A DNA stretch of 64,000 nt from Flaccisagitta enflata (GCA_965153355.1 OZ231126.1:66030001-66094000), one strand, 5' to 3'. Positions 1-10,883 are shown, numbered from the stretch's first letter. Notes: a model not told the origin generated them from the letters alone. Made by a program: numbers and translations.

Positions 1-292
1 TGGCCCAAATCCTAGCCTCAATGCTCAAATCCCAGTCTCGAGGCCCAAATCCCTCAAAGCTTGGATTTGGGCTTTGAGGCTGGGGTTTTGGCCTTGAGGC
101 TGGGATTTGGGTCTCAAGGTTGGGATTTGGGCCTCGAGACTGAGATTTGGGCCTTGAGGCTAGGTTGGGATTTGGGCCTCGAGACTGGAATTTGAGCCTC
201 AGGGGGGGGGTACGAAGAAGGAGAATGAGGAGAAGGAGGAGAAATTTCTGCATATGTAAGAGCATAGGTCATCGACCCCTTTGGGGCCGCTG
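1..292 (+). repeat. Family B dispersed element, left-truncated by the window edge
   Basis: Core units alternating 'GAGGCCCAAATCCC' and 'GAGGCTGGGATTTGG' fold on each other, followed by GGAGGAGAAATTTCTGC and the tail ATCGACCCCTTTGGGGCCGC. It matches the more complete copy at 2809-3331, so its head lies outside the window. The frames translating it encode Arg- or Lys-rich repeats and are not genes. Confidence 0.75.
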
Positions 293-311
293 CCCGGAAA
301 GGAAGAGAGGA

Positions 312-343
<32 letters not shown>

Positions 344-348
344 AACAA

Positions 349-412
<64 letters not shown>

Positions 413-463
413 AGGAAAGGAGGAAAGAAGGTAAGAAGGAAAGAAAGAAAGAAAGAAAGACCC
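293..463. repeat. (AAAG)n microsatellite
   Basis: Nearly pure AAAG/GAAA units with minor interruptions directly follow the tail of the family B copy. The paired array at 3327-3491 has the same interruptions, so it was duplicated with its flanks. Confidence 0.95.
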
Positions 464-872
464 AAGACTGACAGACTGAGCTGAGACTGATTAAAAAGGC
501 GCCTTGTGAGATGGCTTGAGTTTAATGATGCCAATGATAAAACTTAACGCCATGAGCTTTATCCATGAATACGTTTCACATATGGTTAAATTGCGACTAA
601 TTAAACTCACATCCTGTTTAGATTGACTGCGTTATCCCTTGGATGTTTCGCTAAGCTGTGGAATCGAGGAACGAGGGAGAAGGCGGAAGAAGGAGAGGAC
701 AAGGGACTACAAATGTTGCCAACGTGGTAGAAGAAAGAGGAGAAATTCAGCGTGAAATGACGATAGGGGGTGGTGGAATAGTGTAAATGATAAGGGTTTT
801 GCCTTCTCCAAAAAGAAAAATGATATCAAGGAATTCTATCTGATTTGGTGTGCAAGAAATGTTTATTGTATG

Positions 873-877
<5 letters not shown>

Positions 878-931
<54 letters not shown>
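878..931. repeat. (TATG)n microsatellite
   Basis: About 13 TATG units. The corresponding array at 3898-3971 is longer, which shows length change after duplication. Confidence 0.95.
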
Positions 932-933
<2 letters not shown>

Positions 934-1306
934 CGGGTGGTCAAAAAAAAAAAGTGGTTTTTTTGTTTACTTATATCTTTTATAAAAAAATTTTTATGAA
1001 AAAAATTCTTTTTTTGCTAAAAAGATATGGTGCAGGAGAATTTTTTTCATTATTGTAATTTCTGTATATCTTTTTTATATTTGGAGCTATTTACAATTGA
1101 ATCAATTTAATTTTGGACCGCATTGATTTTTTGAAAAAAATTTTCGCATAAAAACTAAAAATTTTTTATAGATTCACTATTTATAGTTAAAGATGACTCA
1201 AAGCCTTGAAAAAAATCTAAGAAAAATTTTAAAAATACATGCATACAACAAAATAAAAGATACTTCTCAAAAACATTCTTTTGTTTTCTATTCAAAACTC
1301 TTTAAC

Positions 1307-1459
1307 TTGCGGTTGGGCAGGGGCCATATTTGAGGTCACTACACCATTTGGGCAGGAGCGGTGAGGTCCAAACATAAAAATCATAAAAAAGTAAAGTGTG
1401 ACCAACAGACCGACCGACCGACAAAGCGGGGTGTAGAGTCGCGTAGCACGCGACTAAAA
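1307..1459 (+). repeat. Family A dispersed element, head-truncated
   Basis: Reads GGTTGGGCAGGGGCCATATT, a body with GTAAAGTGTGACC, ACCGACCGACCG, then the tail hairpin GTCGCGTAGCACGCGAC at 1438-1454 followed by TAAAA. The head is missing exactly where the 1.3-kb direct repeat stops matching its partner. Confidence 0.85.
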
Positions 1460-2026
1460 AAAAGGCAAATGTGTTTGAAATGGATGGCTATGCAAAGAAC
1501 TGAGAACTGGGAGTCTGCATTTTTTTGATCCTTGTTTCCTTCCTTACAAATGGGGACTCTCTACACGAAGAAATGTTTTAGCGGAGAATTTATGACCTTG
1601 TAAAAATCTAAATGCTAATGAAGGAATTTCTTTTATCAGCTTGAACAGTGAAAAGGAGAGATTTACGAAACACAAATCCGCGTAATTCACAGTCGTCGTG
1701 GAACTGCCTCCAGTGAAAGTAAAACAGTGAAATACAAAGTTGGATAATGGATATAAAAAGGTATTCATGAGTCGCGCTAAATGATTCGTTATGCGAAATT
1801 ATGTTGAATAGACGTTTACTGTCATCACATCATATTTTCTTCACTTTTTCTCCTTTCCCTTTTCTTGGTCGCAAATAATATGAAGGGAGTGCAAACACAT
1901 TTATTTTTACGAAGGCGGAGAGGTCCTTATGGAAAGCATTATGGATTCCATGGGCAAAGACATATGTAAATAAGCCATTTATTGGAAGAATTCGGATAGT
2001 GTCTAGATTTTTGTCATAGAAGAAGG

Positions 2027-2029
<3 letters not shown>
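1460..2029. other. No recognisable feature
   Basis: About 570 bp of mixed-composition sequence. The 74-codon antisense frame here has no family resemblance I can recognise. I see no repeat or structured element. Confidence 0.5.
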
Positions 2030-2123
<94 letters not shown>

Positions 2124-2127
2124 GAGA
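2030..2127. repeat. (GA)n microsatellite with a short CAGA tail
   Basis: Long pure GA run followed by a few ACAG units. Confidence 0.95.
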
Positions 2128-2200
2128 TCTTAAAGGTAACAGTGAAGAAGTTAGGATAGAGATAGGAGAGAGTGACAAACTGACTGGGCTTGATAGACTC

Positions 2201-2796
2201 TACAGGGTCTTTAAATCGGATTGACTTTTTGTAAACCTTTATAAATCAAAAACTATTGGTAGAAAAGTCTTCAAATTTTCAGTGTATGTTGATAGTAAGC
2301 TACGGTTTTGTTATGCCAAATCTCAATATTGAGCTCTCAAGTATTGGCGGTCAGCATAACATTGATTAAACTACAATTTTTTATGCCTTATCATTTTCTG
2401 TGAGCTTTTTGTCGAGAGGCTGTCTTTGACAACTTGCCATTTCCAAAGGAATTGACCTAAAACCCTGGGATGAGTCTCAGACTACAGATAAAAGTTCATA
2501 AATTACACATTTCCTGCATAAGTATCAAAAAGGATATTCAAAAGGGTTTCTTTAGACGTAAGCAAATAGTAACAATCTCTTTCAAAAAAAGATATTAAAA
2601 GTTGATTTGGCCCACAAAATTGTAGTTTTTTTCAATGTTATGCTGACATCCAACACTTATGAACTCAACATTGAGATTTGGCATGACAAAACCGTAGCAT
2701 ATTACCTACATACACTGAAAATTTGGAGACTTTTCTCCCAATAGTTTTCGATTTATAAAGGTTTACTAAAAGTCAAACTGATTTAAAGACGGTGTA
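2201..2796. mobile_element. Foldback MITE-like element, TA-flanked, 596 bp
   Basis: The left end TACAGGGTCTTTAAATC and the right end GATTTAAAGACGGTGTA are inverted copies. Complementarity continues inward for roughly 190 bp on each side (about 2201-2395 and 2606-2796), for example GATTTGGCATGACAAAACCG against the left arm. Both outer ends carry TA, as for Tc1/mariner-type targets. No coding capacity, so it would be non-autonomous. Confidence 0.8.
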
Positions 2797-2808
2797 TGAT
2801 GAGAGGAA

Positions 2809-3331
2809 TAGTCGCAAAAGCGTTAGATGGTCAGCGGTACCCGGGCCCTGCCTAAGTAGGTTGTGCTTGAAGTTGAAGGAGGGAGTAGAGCAGCGGTACC
2901 AAAGGGGTCGATGCTTTCACATATGCAGAAATTTCTCCTCCTCCTTCTTCTCCCCCTCCTCCTTCTTCGCATCCCCTCCTCCCTGAGGCCTAAATCCCAG
3001 TCTCAAGGCCCAAATCCCTCAAAGCTTGGCCCAAATCCTAGCCTCAATGCTCAAATCCCAGTCTCGAGGCCCAAATCCCTCAAAGCTTGGATTTGGGCTT
3101 TGAGGCTGGGGTTTTGGCCTTGAGGCTGGGATTTGGGTCTCAAGGTTGGGATTTGGGCCTCAAGACTGAGATTTGGGCCTTGAGGCTAGGTTGGGATTTG
3201 GGCCTCGAGACTGGAATTTGAGCCTCAGGGGGGGGGTACGAAGAAGGAGAATGAGGAGAAGGAGGAGAAATTTCTGCATATGTAAGAGCATAGGTCATCG
3301 ACCCCTTTGGGGCCGCTGCCCGGAAAGGAAG
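2809..3331 (+). repeat. Family B dispersed element (subfamily B1)
   Basis: The head AGTCGCAAAAGCGTTAGATGG leads into GTCAGCGGTACCCGGGCCC. A foldback follows: the arm GGGGTCGATGCTTTCACATA near 2905 and its inverse near 3290 enclose degenerate 20-bp GAGGCCCAAATCCC units. The tail is CGACCCCTTTGGGGCCGC. It begins 12 bp after the foldback element ending at 2796. Confidence 0.85.
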
Positions 3332-3337
3332 AGAGGA

Positions 3338-3369
<32 letters not shown>

Positions 3370-3374
3370 AACAA

Positions 3375-3442
<68 letters not shown>

Positions 3443-3902
3443 AGGAAAGGAGGAAAGAAGGTAAGAAGGAAAGAAAGAAAGAAAGAAAGACCCAAGACTG
3501 ACAGACTGAGCTGAGACTGATTAAAAAGGCGCCTTGTGAGATGGCTTGAGTTTAATGATGCCAATGATAAAACTTAACGCCATGAGCTTTATCCATGAAT
3601 ACGTTTCACATATGGTTAAATTGCGACTAATTAAACTCACATCCTGTTTAGATTGACTGCGTTATCCCTTGGATGTTTCGCTAAGCTGTGGAATCGAGGA
3701 ACGAGGGAGAAGGCGGAAGAAGGAGAGGACAAGGGACTACAAATGTTGCCAACGTGGTAGAAGAAAGAGGAGAAATTCAGCGTGAAATGACGATAGGGGG
3801 TGGTGGAATAGTGTAAATGATAAGGGTTTTGCCTTCTCCAAAAAGAAAAATGATATCAAGGAATTCTATCTGATTTGGTGTGCAAGAAATGTTTATCGTA
3901 TG

Positions 3903-3934
<32 letters not shown>

Positions 3935-3940
3935 TGTATG

Positions 3941-3971
<31 letters not shown>

Positions 3972-4343
3972 CGGGTGGTCAAAAAAAAAAGTGGTTTTTT
4001 TGTTTACTTATATCTGTTATAAAAAAATTTTTATGAAAAAAATTCTTTTTTTGCTAAAAAGATATGGTGCAGGAGAATTTTTTTCATTATTGTAATTTCT
4101 GTATATCTTTTTTATATTTGGAGCTATTTACAATTGAATCAATTTAATTTTGGACCGCACTGATTTTTTGAAAAAAATTTTCGTATAAAAACTAAAAATT
4201 TTTTATAGATTCACTATTTATAGTTAAAGATGACTCAAAACCTTGAAAAAAATCTAAGAAAAATTTTAAAAATACATGCATACAACAAAATAAAAGATAC
4301 TTCTCAAAAACATTCTTTTGTTTTCTATTCAAAACTCTTTAAC
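3027..4343 (+). repeat. Right copy of the roughly 1.3-kb direct repeat pair
   Basis: Matches 1-1306 with few substitutions. It contains most of a family B element, an AAAG array (3327-3491) and a TATG array (3898-3971). After 4343 it diverges into CAAAGCTTGGAG, whereas the left copy enters a truncated family A element. Confidence 0.9.
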
Positions 4344-4613
4344 CAAAGCTTGGAGACTTACAATTAATTGTGTTTATATCAGACATGACCTAGTTAAGGT
4401 ATGTGTTTTTTCAAATTAGCTGATATTTATGTTATTACTGATCTATGCAAACATTTTACTTTTTTATACTTATATAGTTATTTGTTTGAAAAAATCAAAA
4501 AAGTTTATTTTTTTTGTACACCATACTTCATTTTTAGAATATTAACTTATAAAAAAAATTCAAAACCTATTGGAGAAAATTCTAGCTTGGTCACTTTTTT
4601 TTATGTATGTATG
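4344..4613. other. AT-rich sequence without recognisable feature
   Basis: About 270 bp of AT-rich sequence with poly-A and poly-T runs. It ends in a short TATG run into which the next element is inserted. Confidence 0.5.
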
Positions 4614-5378
4614 TACCCTGTCTTCAAAAGCAACTGTTACCAGCAAAAGATGTGTTGTGTGAAAATGATTCATATTTCAAAATTTGTTTTTTTTTCTATC
4701 TGAAAGCATATTCACTGCGGATTTTCCATGCAAAATTTCAGCATTATTTTTCTACAGGTTTAGCCTGTACATCATTTTTAAATATACCCAAATTTTCCTA
4801 AAATCTAGCAATTTTTATGTAAAATAAAAGAGTCAGGCCTCAATAACTATGTACGAATAGCCAAAAAATTGATTCAGAATATCAAAACTTATCCTAGCAT
4901 ATTTTCATTTCTAATATGATTTTTTTTCTTTATGTGCATTATCATGAAATATTCTAATAAAAAAAGATGAAAATCTTACATGGAGTGTTGATGGAACATG
5001 AAAAAAAGTGGAAAACTACACAAAAACGTTATGAATACAGCAAAATATGCTTTGTTTCCTAAACCTAATATAATCTCCTTCAAAAAATCTTCAATTTGAG
5101 ACCAATCCCAGCATTCTAGCTCAAAGCGTTTAAAAGTTACAGAGGTTTGAAGTGAGACACCTCCATTCATGTCTGAAATGAAAAGCTGAAATGCCTCAAA
5201 TGGTGTTTCACTTAAAAATGATGTAGAACCTTAACCACTTGACAAAAAGTGCTGAAATTTTGCATGAAAAAACCGCAGTAAATATGCTTTCAGATAGAAA
5301 AAACCCGAATTTTGAATTATGAATAGTTTTCACACAAAACATCTTTTGCTGGTAACAGTTGCTTCTGAAGACAGGGTA
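4614..5378. mobile_element. MITE family C, copy 1 (765 bp, TA ends)
   Basis: The left end TACCCTGTCTTCAAAAGCAA and the right end GCTTCTGAAGACAGGGTA are inverted copies. The inverted match extends about 130 bp, including CATATTCACTGCGG against CCGCAGTAAATATG. A second copy lies at 46702-47467 with the same length and ends. TA at both ends suggests Tc1/mariner-type mobilisation. No transposase frame is visible. Confidence 0.85.
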
Positions 5379-5422
5379 TGTATGTATGTATGTATGTATG
5401 TATGTATGTATGTATGTATGTT
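5379..5422. repeat. (TATG)n microsatellite
   Basis: TATG units continue directly from the right end of MITE C copy 1. The left end also abuts a TATG run, so the element probably inserted into this array. Confidence 0.9.
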
Positions 5423-5638
5423 TAGTTTAAAGTTCACATTACATTTTTTCTTCATAAAATTTTCCATACACAAAGAGAAGAAATCGAAGATGAGCACCAG
5501 CGAAATTCATGAGAATAAGGAAATAGAGAGAGAAGCAACTTGAGTTAAAGCACCAGTCCTAAATGGGGTTGCCGCACTCTCTCGACCCTTTGCCGTGTTT
5601 TTCCCCCTTAGGCATCGAGAACCTCATAGCTCATGAAG

Positions 5639-5640
<2 letters not shown>

Positions 5641-5731
<91 letters not shown>

Positions 5732-5748
5732 CAGACAGACAGACAGAC
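5641..5748. repeat. (GA)n microsatellite with CAGA tail
   Basis: Pure GA for about 85 bp, then GACAGACAGACA. Open frames across it are Arg-Glu or Leu-Ser repeats. Confidence 0.95.
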
Positions 5749-6056
5749 CGAATGTAAGAAAAAAGGAGGGTAAGATGGAGTGAAGAGGAAAGTTTGGAAG
5801 GCAAATGCGAAAGAATTCAAGAGCAGTTGATCTGATTACGCTGAACTGAAAGTGGTCAAAGATTCCTCGGACATAATTTGTCACTTTTTTTCGGCAACTG
5901 TCTACTTAAGCAAGCCCGACCGGGCAAAGATGCGTCCGGACTGTGTCTCTGCGTGTATTGACTAAATATGTGAGATGTATGGAGATACCGATGGACAGAC
6001 AGATGAAGCGACAGAAAAGTGGAGGTTCTCAAAACACGTTTGTTAATCATTAGATT

Positions 6057-6236
6057 CAGTACACGATCTCACCGCGGCCTATATCAGCCGAGAAACGCGG
6101 TTATCGCACAGGCGTTACGGACGGACGGACCGACGGACGGACCGACGGACGGATCGACGGACCGACGGACCGACGGACCGACGGACCGACGGACAGACCC
6201 TCTTATAGAGATGCGTTCCTGACGGACGCATCTAAA
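6057..6236 (+). repeat. Family A tail and body, head not recognisable
   Basis: A CGGACGGACCGA array (6113-6195) is followed by CCTCTTATAGAG and the hairpin AGATGCGT...ACGCATCT ending near 6233, then AAAAAC. The stem is the GATGCG version. It meets the next copy tail to tail. Confidence 0.75.
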
Positions 6237-6237
6237 A

Positions 6238-6424
6238 ACGTTTTTAGTCAAGTGCTACGCGACTCTGTAACCAGTCCACACGACAGTCCGTCCGTCGGTA
6301 ACACTCAAGTTTACTTTTTGTTTCAACGTCAATGATCCGGCCCAAATGCTTGAATAAGCTATTTCAACATTGCCCCTGTCCACCCGCACTGCACTTGGGT
6401 AACCATGTATTCGGCGCGGATTCT
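6238..6424 (-). repeat. Family A dispersed element, tail-to-tail with its neighbour
   Basis: Starts TTTTTAGTCAAGTGCTACGC, with a degenerated local stem, then CCGTCCGTCGG, a body with AACACTCAAGTTTACTTTTT, and the head box CCCCTGTCCACCCGCACTGC ending ATGTATTCGGC. Head text GCACTTG matches the mutated tail arm CAAGTGC although the local hairpin is broken. Confidence 0.75.
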
Positions 6425-6721
6425 TTTTCACGTTGATTCAAACATCTGAGGCCATGATATCGTGTTGATACATGTGCACTGAACATTTTAAGCTCCCATT
6501 GATGCTACTTTCAAAGCTAGTGCACATAACAACAGAAAACGGAAATCCCCACGTGCGGATTCAAAGTTGCGCGCCCTCTGGTAAAACCCGTTTTATTGGC
6601 AGGAGGATTAATTGCCGGCGCAGAAAGAAACAAAAGCGAAAGGCGCCAAAAGCGAATTTATTCCTAGAAGTAGGAGCCGACAACATTCTTAAGAGCCTGT
6701 TTCTACATATGAGACAATCGC
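6425..6721. other. No recognisable feature
   Basis: About 300 bp with no repeat motif I recognise. An 85-codon frame (6472-6729) with a Lys/Arg-rich stretch shows no recognisable domain. Confidence 0.4.
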
Positions 6722-6965
6722 GTTTTTAATGTGTCACTCGTTCGCTTGCTGCGTTTGTTCGCTCGCACACCGCTTACTCCACTGACTTTTGCTCCGTAGT
6801 GCTGCGCTTGCTTTGCTTGCTCACTCCATTCACAGGCTCGCTCAATCACTTCGCTCACTCCCTATTGTGAGACAGTTGAAATTCATGATTGTATGTTCAT
6901 GCTGAAAACGCGTTCAACGTGAATGACCGCGTTTGTTGTCGCCACTAGAAACACGCCGTTTTAGA
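6722..6965 (-). repeat. GAGCGA-rich dispersed repeat (family G), copy 1
   Basis: CGCTCAC/GCTTGCT-type units are followed by AATTCATGATTG, AACGCGTTCAACGTG and CCACTAGAAACACG. In reverse complement this matches 40397-40620 (GTGTTTCTAGTGAGCG, then GAATTTCAACTGCC, then GAGCGAAGTGAGTGAG). Confidence 0.65.
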
Positions 6966-7107
6966 GCTTTGAGCTGAAAGAGCGCCATCTTTGACTCAGG
7001 TTTTAAGCCTCGTGTTGATTGCCCGTTGGCACGTGTCTGAAGCTCCAGGATGTGAGAGAGGCGGATTTGGAAGGATTTGTACACTGCCAGTGAACCAGTT
7101 TGATGCC

Positions 7108-7109
7108 AC

Positions 7110-7204
<95 letters not shown>

Positions 7205-7219
7205 TTGTTGTTGTTGTTG

Positions 7220-7279
<60 letters not shown>
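7108..7279. repeat. Compound (GTT)n(GT)n microsatellite
   Basis: About 38 GTT units to 7222, then a pure GT run to 7278. Confidence 0.95.
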
Positions 7280-7847
7280 TGTTCTGATGTAACGTTTTCC
7301 TACTTACAATGACATCAGGACCTTTAGAACTCTTTAGTGACCAATCATTGATTTCCCGACTAAATAATGCTAGGATAAAGAGATAAAAATTCTTTAAAAA
7401 GAATTTTCTTGGAAGCGTGTGGCTTAGATCAAAAATAATTGGCGACTTCGCTTATAAAACATGCAAAGAAGCCATTTGATTATTTTTTTATCTAGCGTCG
7501 TTTTTTTCAGTTGTGAGGTCTGATGTGACTGTCATGTCAACCAATACTAAATTCCTTTTATTCTTTTTGTTTCTTTCTGTACTTATAGTTTTGTTATAAA
7601 TCTCTTAGTCGTTGCTTCTCTCTGTTTGTCTGTCAATCTCTGTCCCTCTCACTATGACTTTGTCTCATTCTCTTGCTTTTTTTCTTCCTCGTGTGATGTA
7701 CTTCTTCTTCTAATTCTTGCGCTTAACGGTTACTTATTTTGTTCCTCTTCATGCAATCTCGACCACGTGATGAATTAACTGGAATTGGAAGACACATTTC
7801 TTGGCAATTGTTGTCTTTAGTTGTCTTTAGAATTTCCATTCATGTCC
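7280..7847. other. No recognisable feature
   Basis: Mixed AT-rich and pyrimidine-rich sequence of about 570 bp. No frame or repeat family is evident. Confidence 0.45.
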
Positions 7848-7975
7848 TTTTTAGGTGCGCCATAGCACCTCTATAAGAGGCTCTGTCTGTTGGTTGGTTG
7901 GTTGGTCTGTAACGCTCGAGTTGAAAATCTCGAAAAGAAGCAAAAATCACTAGAAATGATTCAGAAATATGCTAG
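7848..7975 (-). repeat. Family A tail fragment (GGTGC stem)
   Basis: The tail hairpin AGGTGCGCCATAGCACCT at 7853-7870 is followed by CTATAAGAGGCTCTGTC, GGTTGG units and AACGCTCGAGTTGAAAA. It stops where the next copy starts at 7981. That copy has the same hairpin with a compensatory G-C to A-T change. Confidence 0.8.
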
Positions 7976-8299
7976 GATGATTTTTAGATGCGCCATAGCA
8001 TCTCTATAAGAAGCTCGGTCCGTCCTTCCGTCCATCCGTTGGTCACGCTCGAATGAAAAATCGCTAAAAATGTTTGAAATCAATAATATATGTAAATATA
8101 ATATAAAAAGTATAGCTATCAAAGGAAGCAAGCTTTTTACGACTTGCTCATCGAGATGATAGCTGTTCCGTCGGAAAAATGTTATCGGAAAAATGTTATC
8201 GGAAATCAATAATATATATTAATATAATATAAAAAGTATAGCTATCAAAGGAAGCAAGCTTTTTACGACTTGTTCCGTCGGAAAAATGTTACAATAGAA

Positions 8300-8925
8300 A
8301 ACTCATTTCGTTCATCATATATGATACTAATATATCATAGATGATATATACCATAAATGATATCATATATATCATATTTATCATATATCATATTATATAT
8401 CATACATCATATCATATATAAATATATCATATCATAAATAAATATATCATATATAGATATATCATATATCATATATCATATATCATATATCATATATCAT
8501 ATCATATATCATATCATATATCATATCATATATCATATCATATATCATATCATATATCATATCATATCATATATCATATCTCATATATCATATATCATAT
8601 ACCATATATCATATATCATATCATATATCATATATCATATATCATATATCATATATCATATCATATATCATATATCATATCATATATCATATCATATATC
8701 TCATATATCTCATATATATCATATATCATATCATATATATCATATATATCATATCATATATATCATATCATATATCATATCATATATATCATATATCATA
8801 TCATATATATCATATATATCATATCATATCATATATATCATATATATCATATATATCATATATAACATATATATCATATATATAATATATATCATATATA
8901 TCATATATATCATATATATCATGAA
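8300..8925. repeat. ATATC/ATATG satellite, about 620 bp
   Basis: Runs of TATCATA in 5-, 7- and 10-bp spacings. The unit ATATCATATATC is close to self-complementary, so the array can form cruciforms and has almost no strand asymmetry. It lies inside a family A copy. Confidence 0.95.
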
Positions 8926-8939
8926 TGATACTATTATAA

Positions 8940-9255
8940 TCAGCTACGGTTAGGTCTTATAGATCTGGGGATAGGTCGGATAGGTCTAGTGATAGGTCGG
9001 ATAAGTCTTAGGATAGATCTGATAGAGCTGGGGATAGGTCTGATAGAGCTGGTGATAGGTCTGATAGAGCTTGGGAAAGGTCTGATAGAGCTCGGGATAG
9101 GTCTTATAGAGCTAGGAATGGTCTGATAGAGCTAGGGATAGGTCTGATGGAGCTAGGTATAGCTATGGATTAATAATGCCCGGCGGGATAGGTCTGATAG
9201 AGCTAGGAATGGTCTGATAGAGCTAGGGATAGGTCTGATGGAGCTAAGGATAGCT
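8940..9255 (-). repeat. 21-bp minisatellite inside family A
   Basis: Units such as GATAGGTCTGATAGAGCTAGG repeat with substitutions about 13 times. The same unit in inverse orientation occurs at 56880-57047, in the corresponding part of another family A copy. Confidence 0.9.
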
Positions 9256-9392
9256 ATGAATAAATAACGCTCGGCGCACCGTCTTGGCCCGTGTATCCGG
9301 CCTTGTTACAGATAGAAAACAAATGTCTAATATGAGATGAATAGCTTTGATAAACCATGCAAGGTAGAGAGGGTTGAAACTCACAGTCACAA

Positions 9393-9570
<178 letters not shown>

Positions 9571-9663
9571 TAAAAGACTTGAAAGATTGTGTGGTCAGAC
9601 TCAGACTCAGACGTTTTTTGCGAAGTACATTGACGCGGAAGAGTGCAGAGGCGATAATGAGGA

Positions 9664-9799
9664 AACAAGGCCAAGTAGGCCATCAAGGTGCGACGAGTCG
9701 ATCATCGAATGAACCGACCAACCAACCAACCGACCAACCGACCAACCAACCGACCAACGGACACAGCCAGTTATAGAGGTGCTTTGTCGCACCTAAAAA
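9664..9799 (+). repeat. Family A short subfamily A2, intact 136-bp copy
   Basis: The head AACAAGGCCAAGTAGGCC forms a GGCC/GGCC hairpin. The word AGGTGCGAC is at 9686-9694. An ACCA/ACCG array leads to CAGTTATAGAGG and the tail hairpin AGGTGCTTTGTCGCACCT (9777-9794), then AAAAAC. Tail GTCGCACCT (9786-9794) is the exact reverse complement of the head word. It serves as empty-site reference for the insertions at 11260 and 57426. Confidence 0.85.
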
Positions 9800-9804
9800 C
9801 AGCC

Positions 9805-9960
9805 GAAAAAAAAGGCCAGACACACGACAACCTAAGGCGTGTGCTGATGGGCAGGGGCAGTGATGAAGGCGCATTTGCAGAAGCGGTGAAGTCAAAAAAA
9901 AAAAAAAAATGGACAAATTGGTTGACGGAACGACTGTCTGAAAGCGGGACCAAAAAAAGT
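9805..9960 (+). repeat. Degenerate family A copy
   Basis: AAAGGCCAGACACACG, TGATGGGCAGGGGCAGTGATG, GCAGAAGCGGTGAAG, then a poly-A run and GACGGAACGAC follow the family A order. The tail is not preserved. Confidence 0.6.
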
Positions 9961-9978
9961 GATCCACACGATGTTTAT

Positions 9979-10063
9979 TTTCATGATGGAGTTACAGTGC
10001 AAAAAACAACAATTTTGCCTAAATTTCGACTTATATTTCAACAAGTGAAAGCTCCATCATGAA
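9979..10063. repeat. Short inverted repeat
   Basis: TTTTCATGATGGAG and CTCCATCATGAAAA flank about 57 bp. It could be a small foldback element. The 14-bp arms match perfectly. Confidence 0.6.
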
Positions 10064-10097
10064 AATTAAGTTCGTGTTAATTGTTTTATTACCGGTG

Positions 10098-10160
10098 TTT
10101 GCGACGACAATTCGCCGAACCAAAAAGTGGCTTTTAGAGTCGCGTAGCTTGTGCCTGAAA
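10098..10160 (+). repeat. Family A tail fragment (AAAAAGTGGC type)
   Basis: CCAAAAAGTGGCTTTTAGAG followed by GTCGCGTAGC matches the A4-type tail seen at 18975-19000. The second half of the hairpin is lost. Confidence 0.6.
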
Positions 10161-10883
10161 ACAAGAAAAACCGTGGAAATACCGGGAGAAAAATGCTTAA
10201 CGACGGCTGTAATGATCCTCACACGTGGAGCCGTCCGCTTGGTGGCGCTCGAGAAGATTAGTGGAACAAAGGGGAATGCGTGGGAAAGAAAGGGGAAAAA
10301 AAGAAGAAAGAAAATGAACCGCACTGTAGTGTAGGGTTTTTAATTCTCTTTCCGTGAGGTTGGGAAAAACTACAAGTGAAAGGGTGCATTTCTTAAGGCA
10401 TCGGATTAAAGAAAAGACAATGTATTCCTATCTTTCTTTCTTTTCTTTTCTTTTTTTAAAACGAATGAATTGTGCCTAAGCGTGCTTTCCAATGATGCTT
10501 CTTCTGAATCGCTTGGAGAAGCTTAAACTTTATCGCCAGACAGACGGACAGAAAGACGGACAGAAAAACGGACGGACTGACACGTCCGAGTTGCCCATTT
10601 CATCTTTTCGTTTCCAGGAGATAGCACACACATCAACATCAACATCAACACACATCAACACACATCAACACACAACACACATCAACATGTTCACATTTAA
10701 CTACTCCAAACTGCAAAACATTCACTCACCAAGCGTGACTGCACCTGTGATTCAGTAGTAAGTTAACCTTTATTACGCATGCGATTCCCATAAAACGGTG
10801 GATAGAACCCGAAGGGCGGTCGATCAATAAAGATTCTAGGATGACTGAGCTCAAACCGTCAAAGCATCTCTACAATTTAACAG
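10161..10883. other. No gene; short tetranucleotide and ACATCA tracts
   Basis: Contains ACAGACGG-type units around 10535-10575 and ACATCA/ACACATCA units at 10625-10690. Otherwise nothing recognisable. Confidence 0.5.

Larger units (their letters stand above)
1..1306 (+). repeat. Left copy of a roughly 1.3-kb direct repeat pair
   Basis: Position 1 aligns with 3027 and the match runs to CTTTAAC at 1306 (4343 in the other copy). Differences are a few substitutions plus length changes in the AAAG and TATG arrays. It includes a family B copy, an AAAG array, about 410 bp without recognisable content (464-877), a TATG array, and AT-rich sequence to 1306. The left end is outside the window. Confidence 0.9.
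7981..9312 (-). repeat. Family A element expanded by satellite and minisatellite
   Basis: Tail hairpin AGATGCGCCATAGCATCT (7986-8003), CTCTATAAGAAGC, CCGTCC units and CACGCTCGAATGAAAAATCG. The head at 9273-9312 reads GGCGCACCGTC...GTGTATCCGGCCTTGTT. A related copy at 56825-58066 shares the ACGAAATGAG text and the 21-bp minisatellite, which supports both expansions being internal to one element. Confidence 0.75.

Noticed and set aside
281-3564. Long Lys-Glu-Arg and Phe-Leu-Ser frames over the AAAG arrays
   Set aside because: They are direct translations of tetranucleotide repeats and appear on both strands. Their length tracks the array length.
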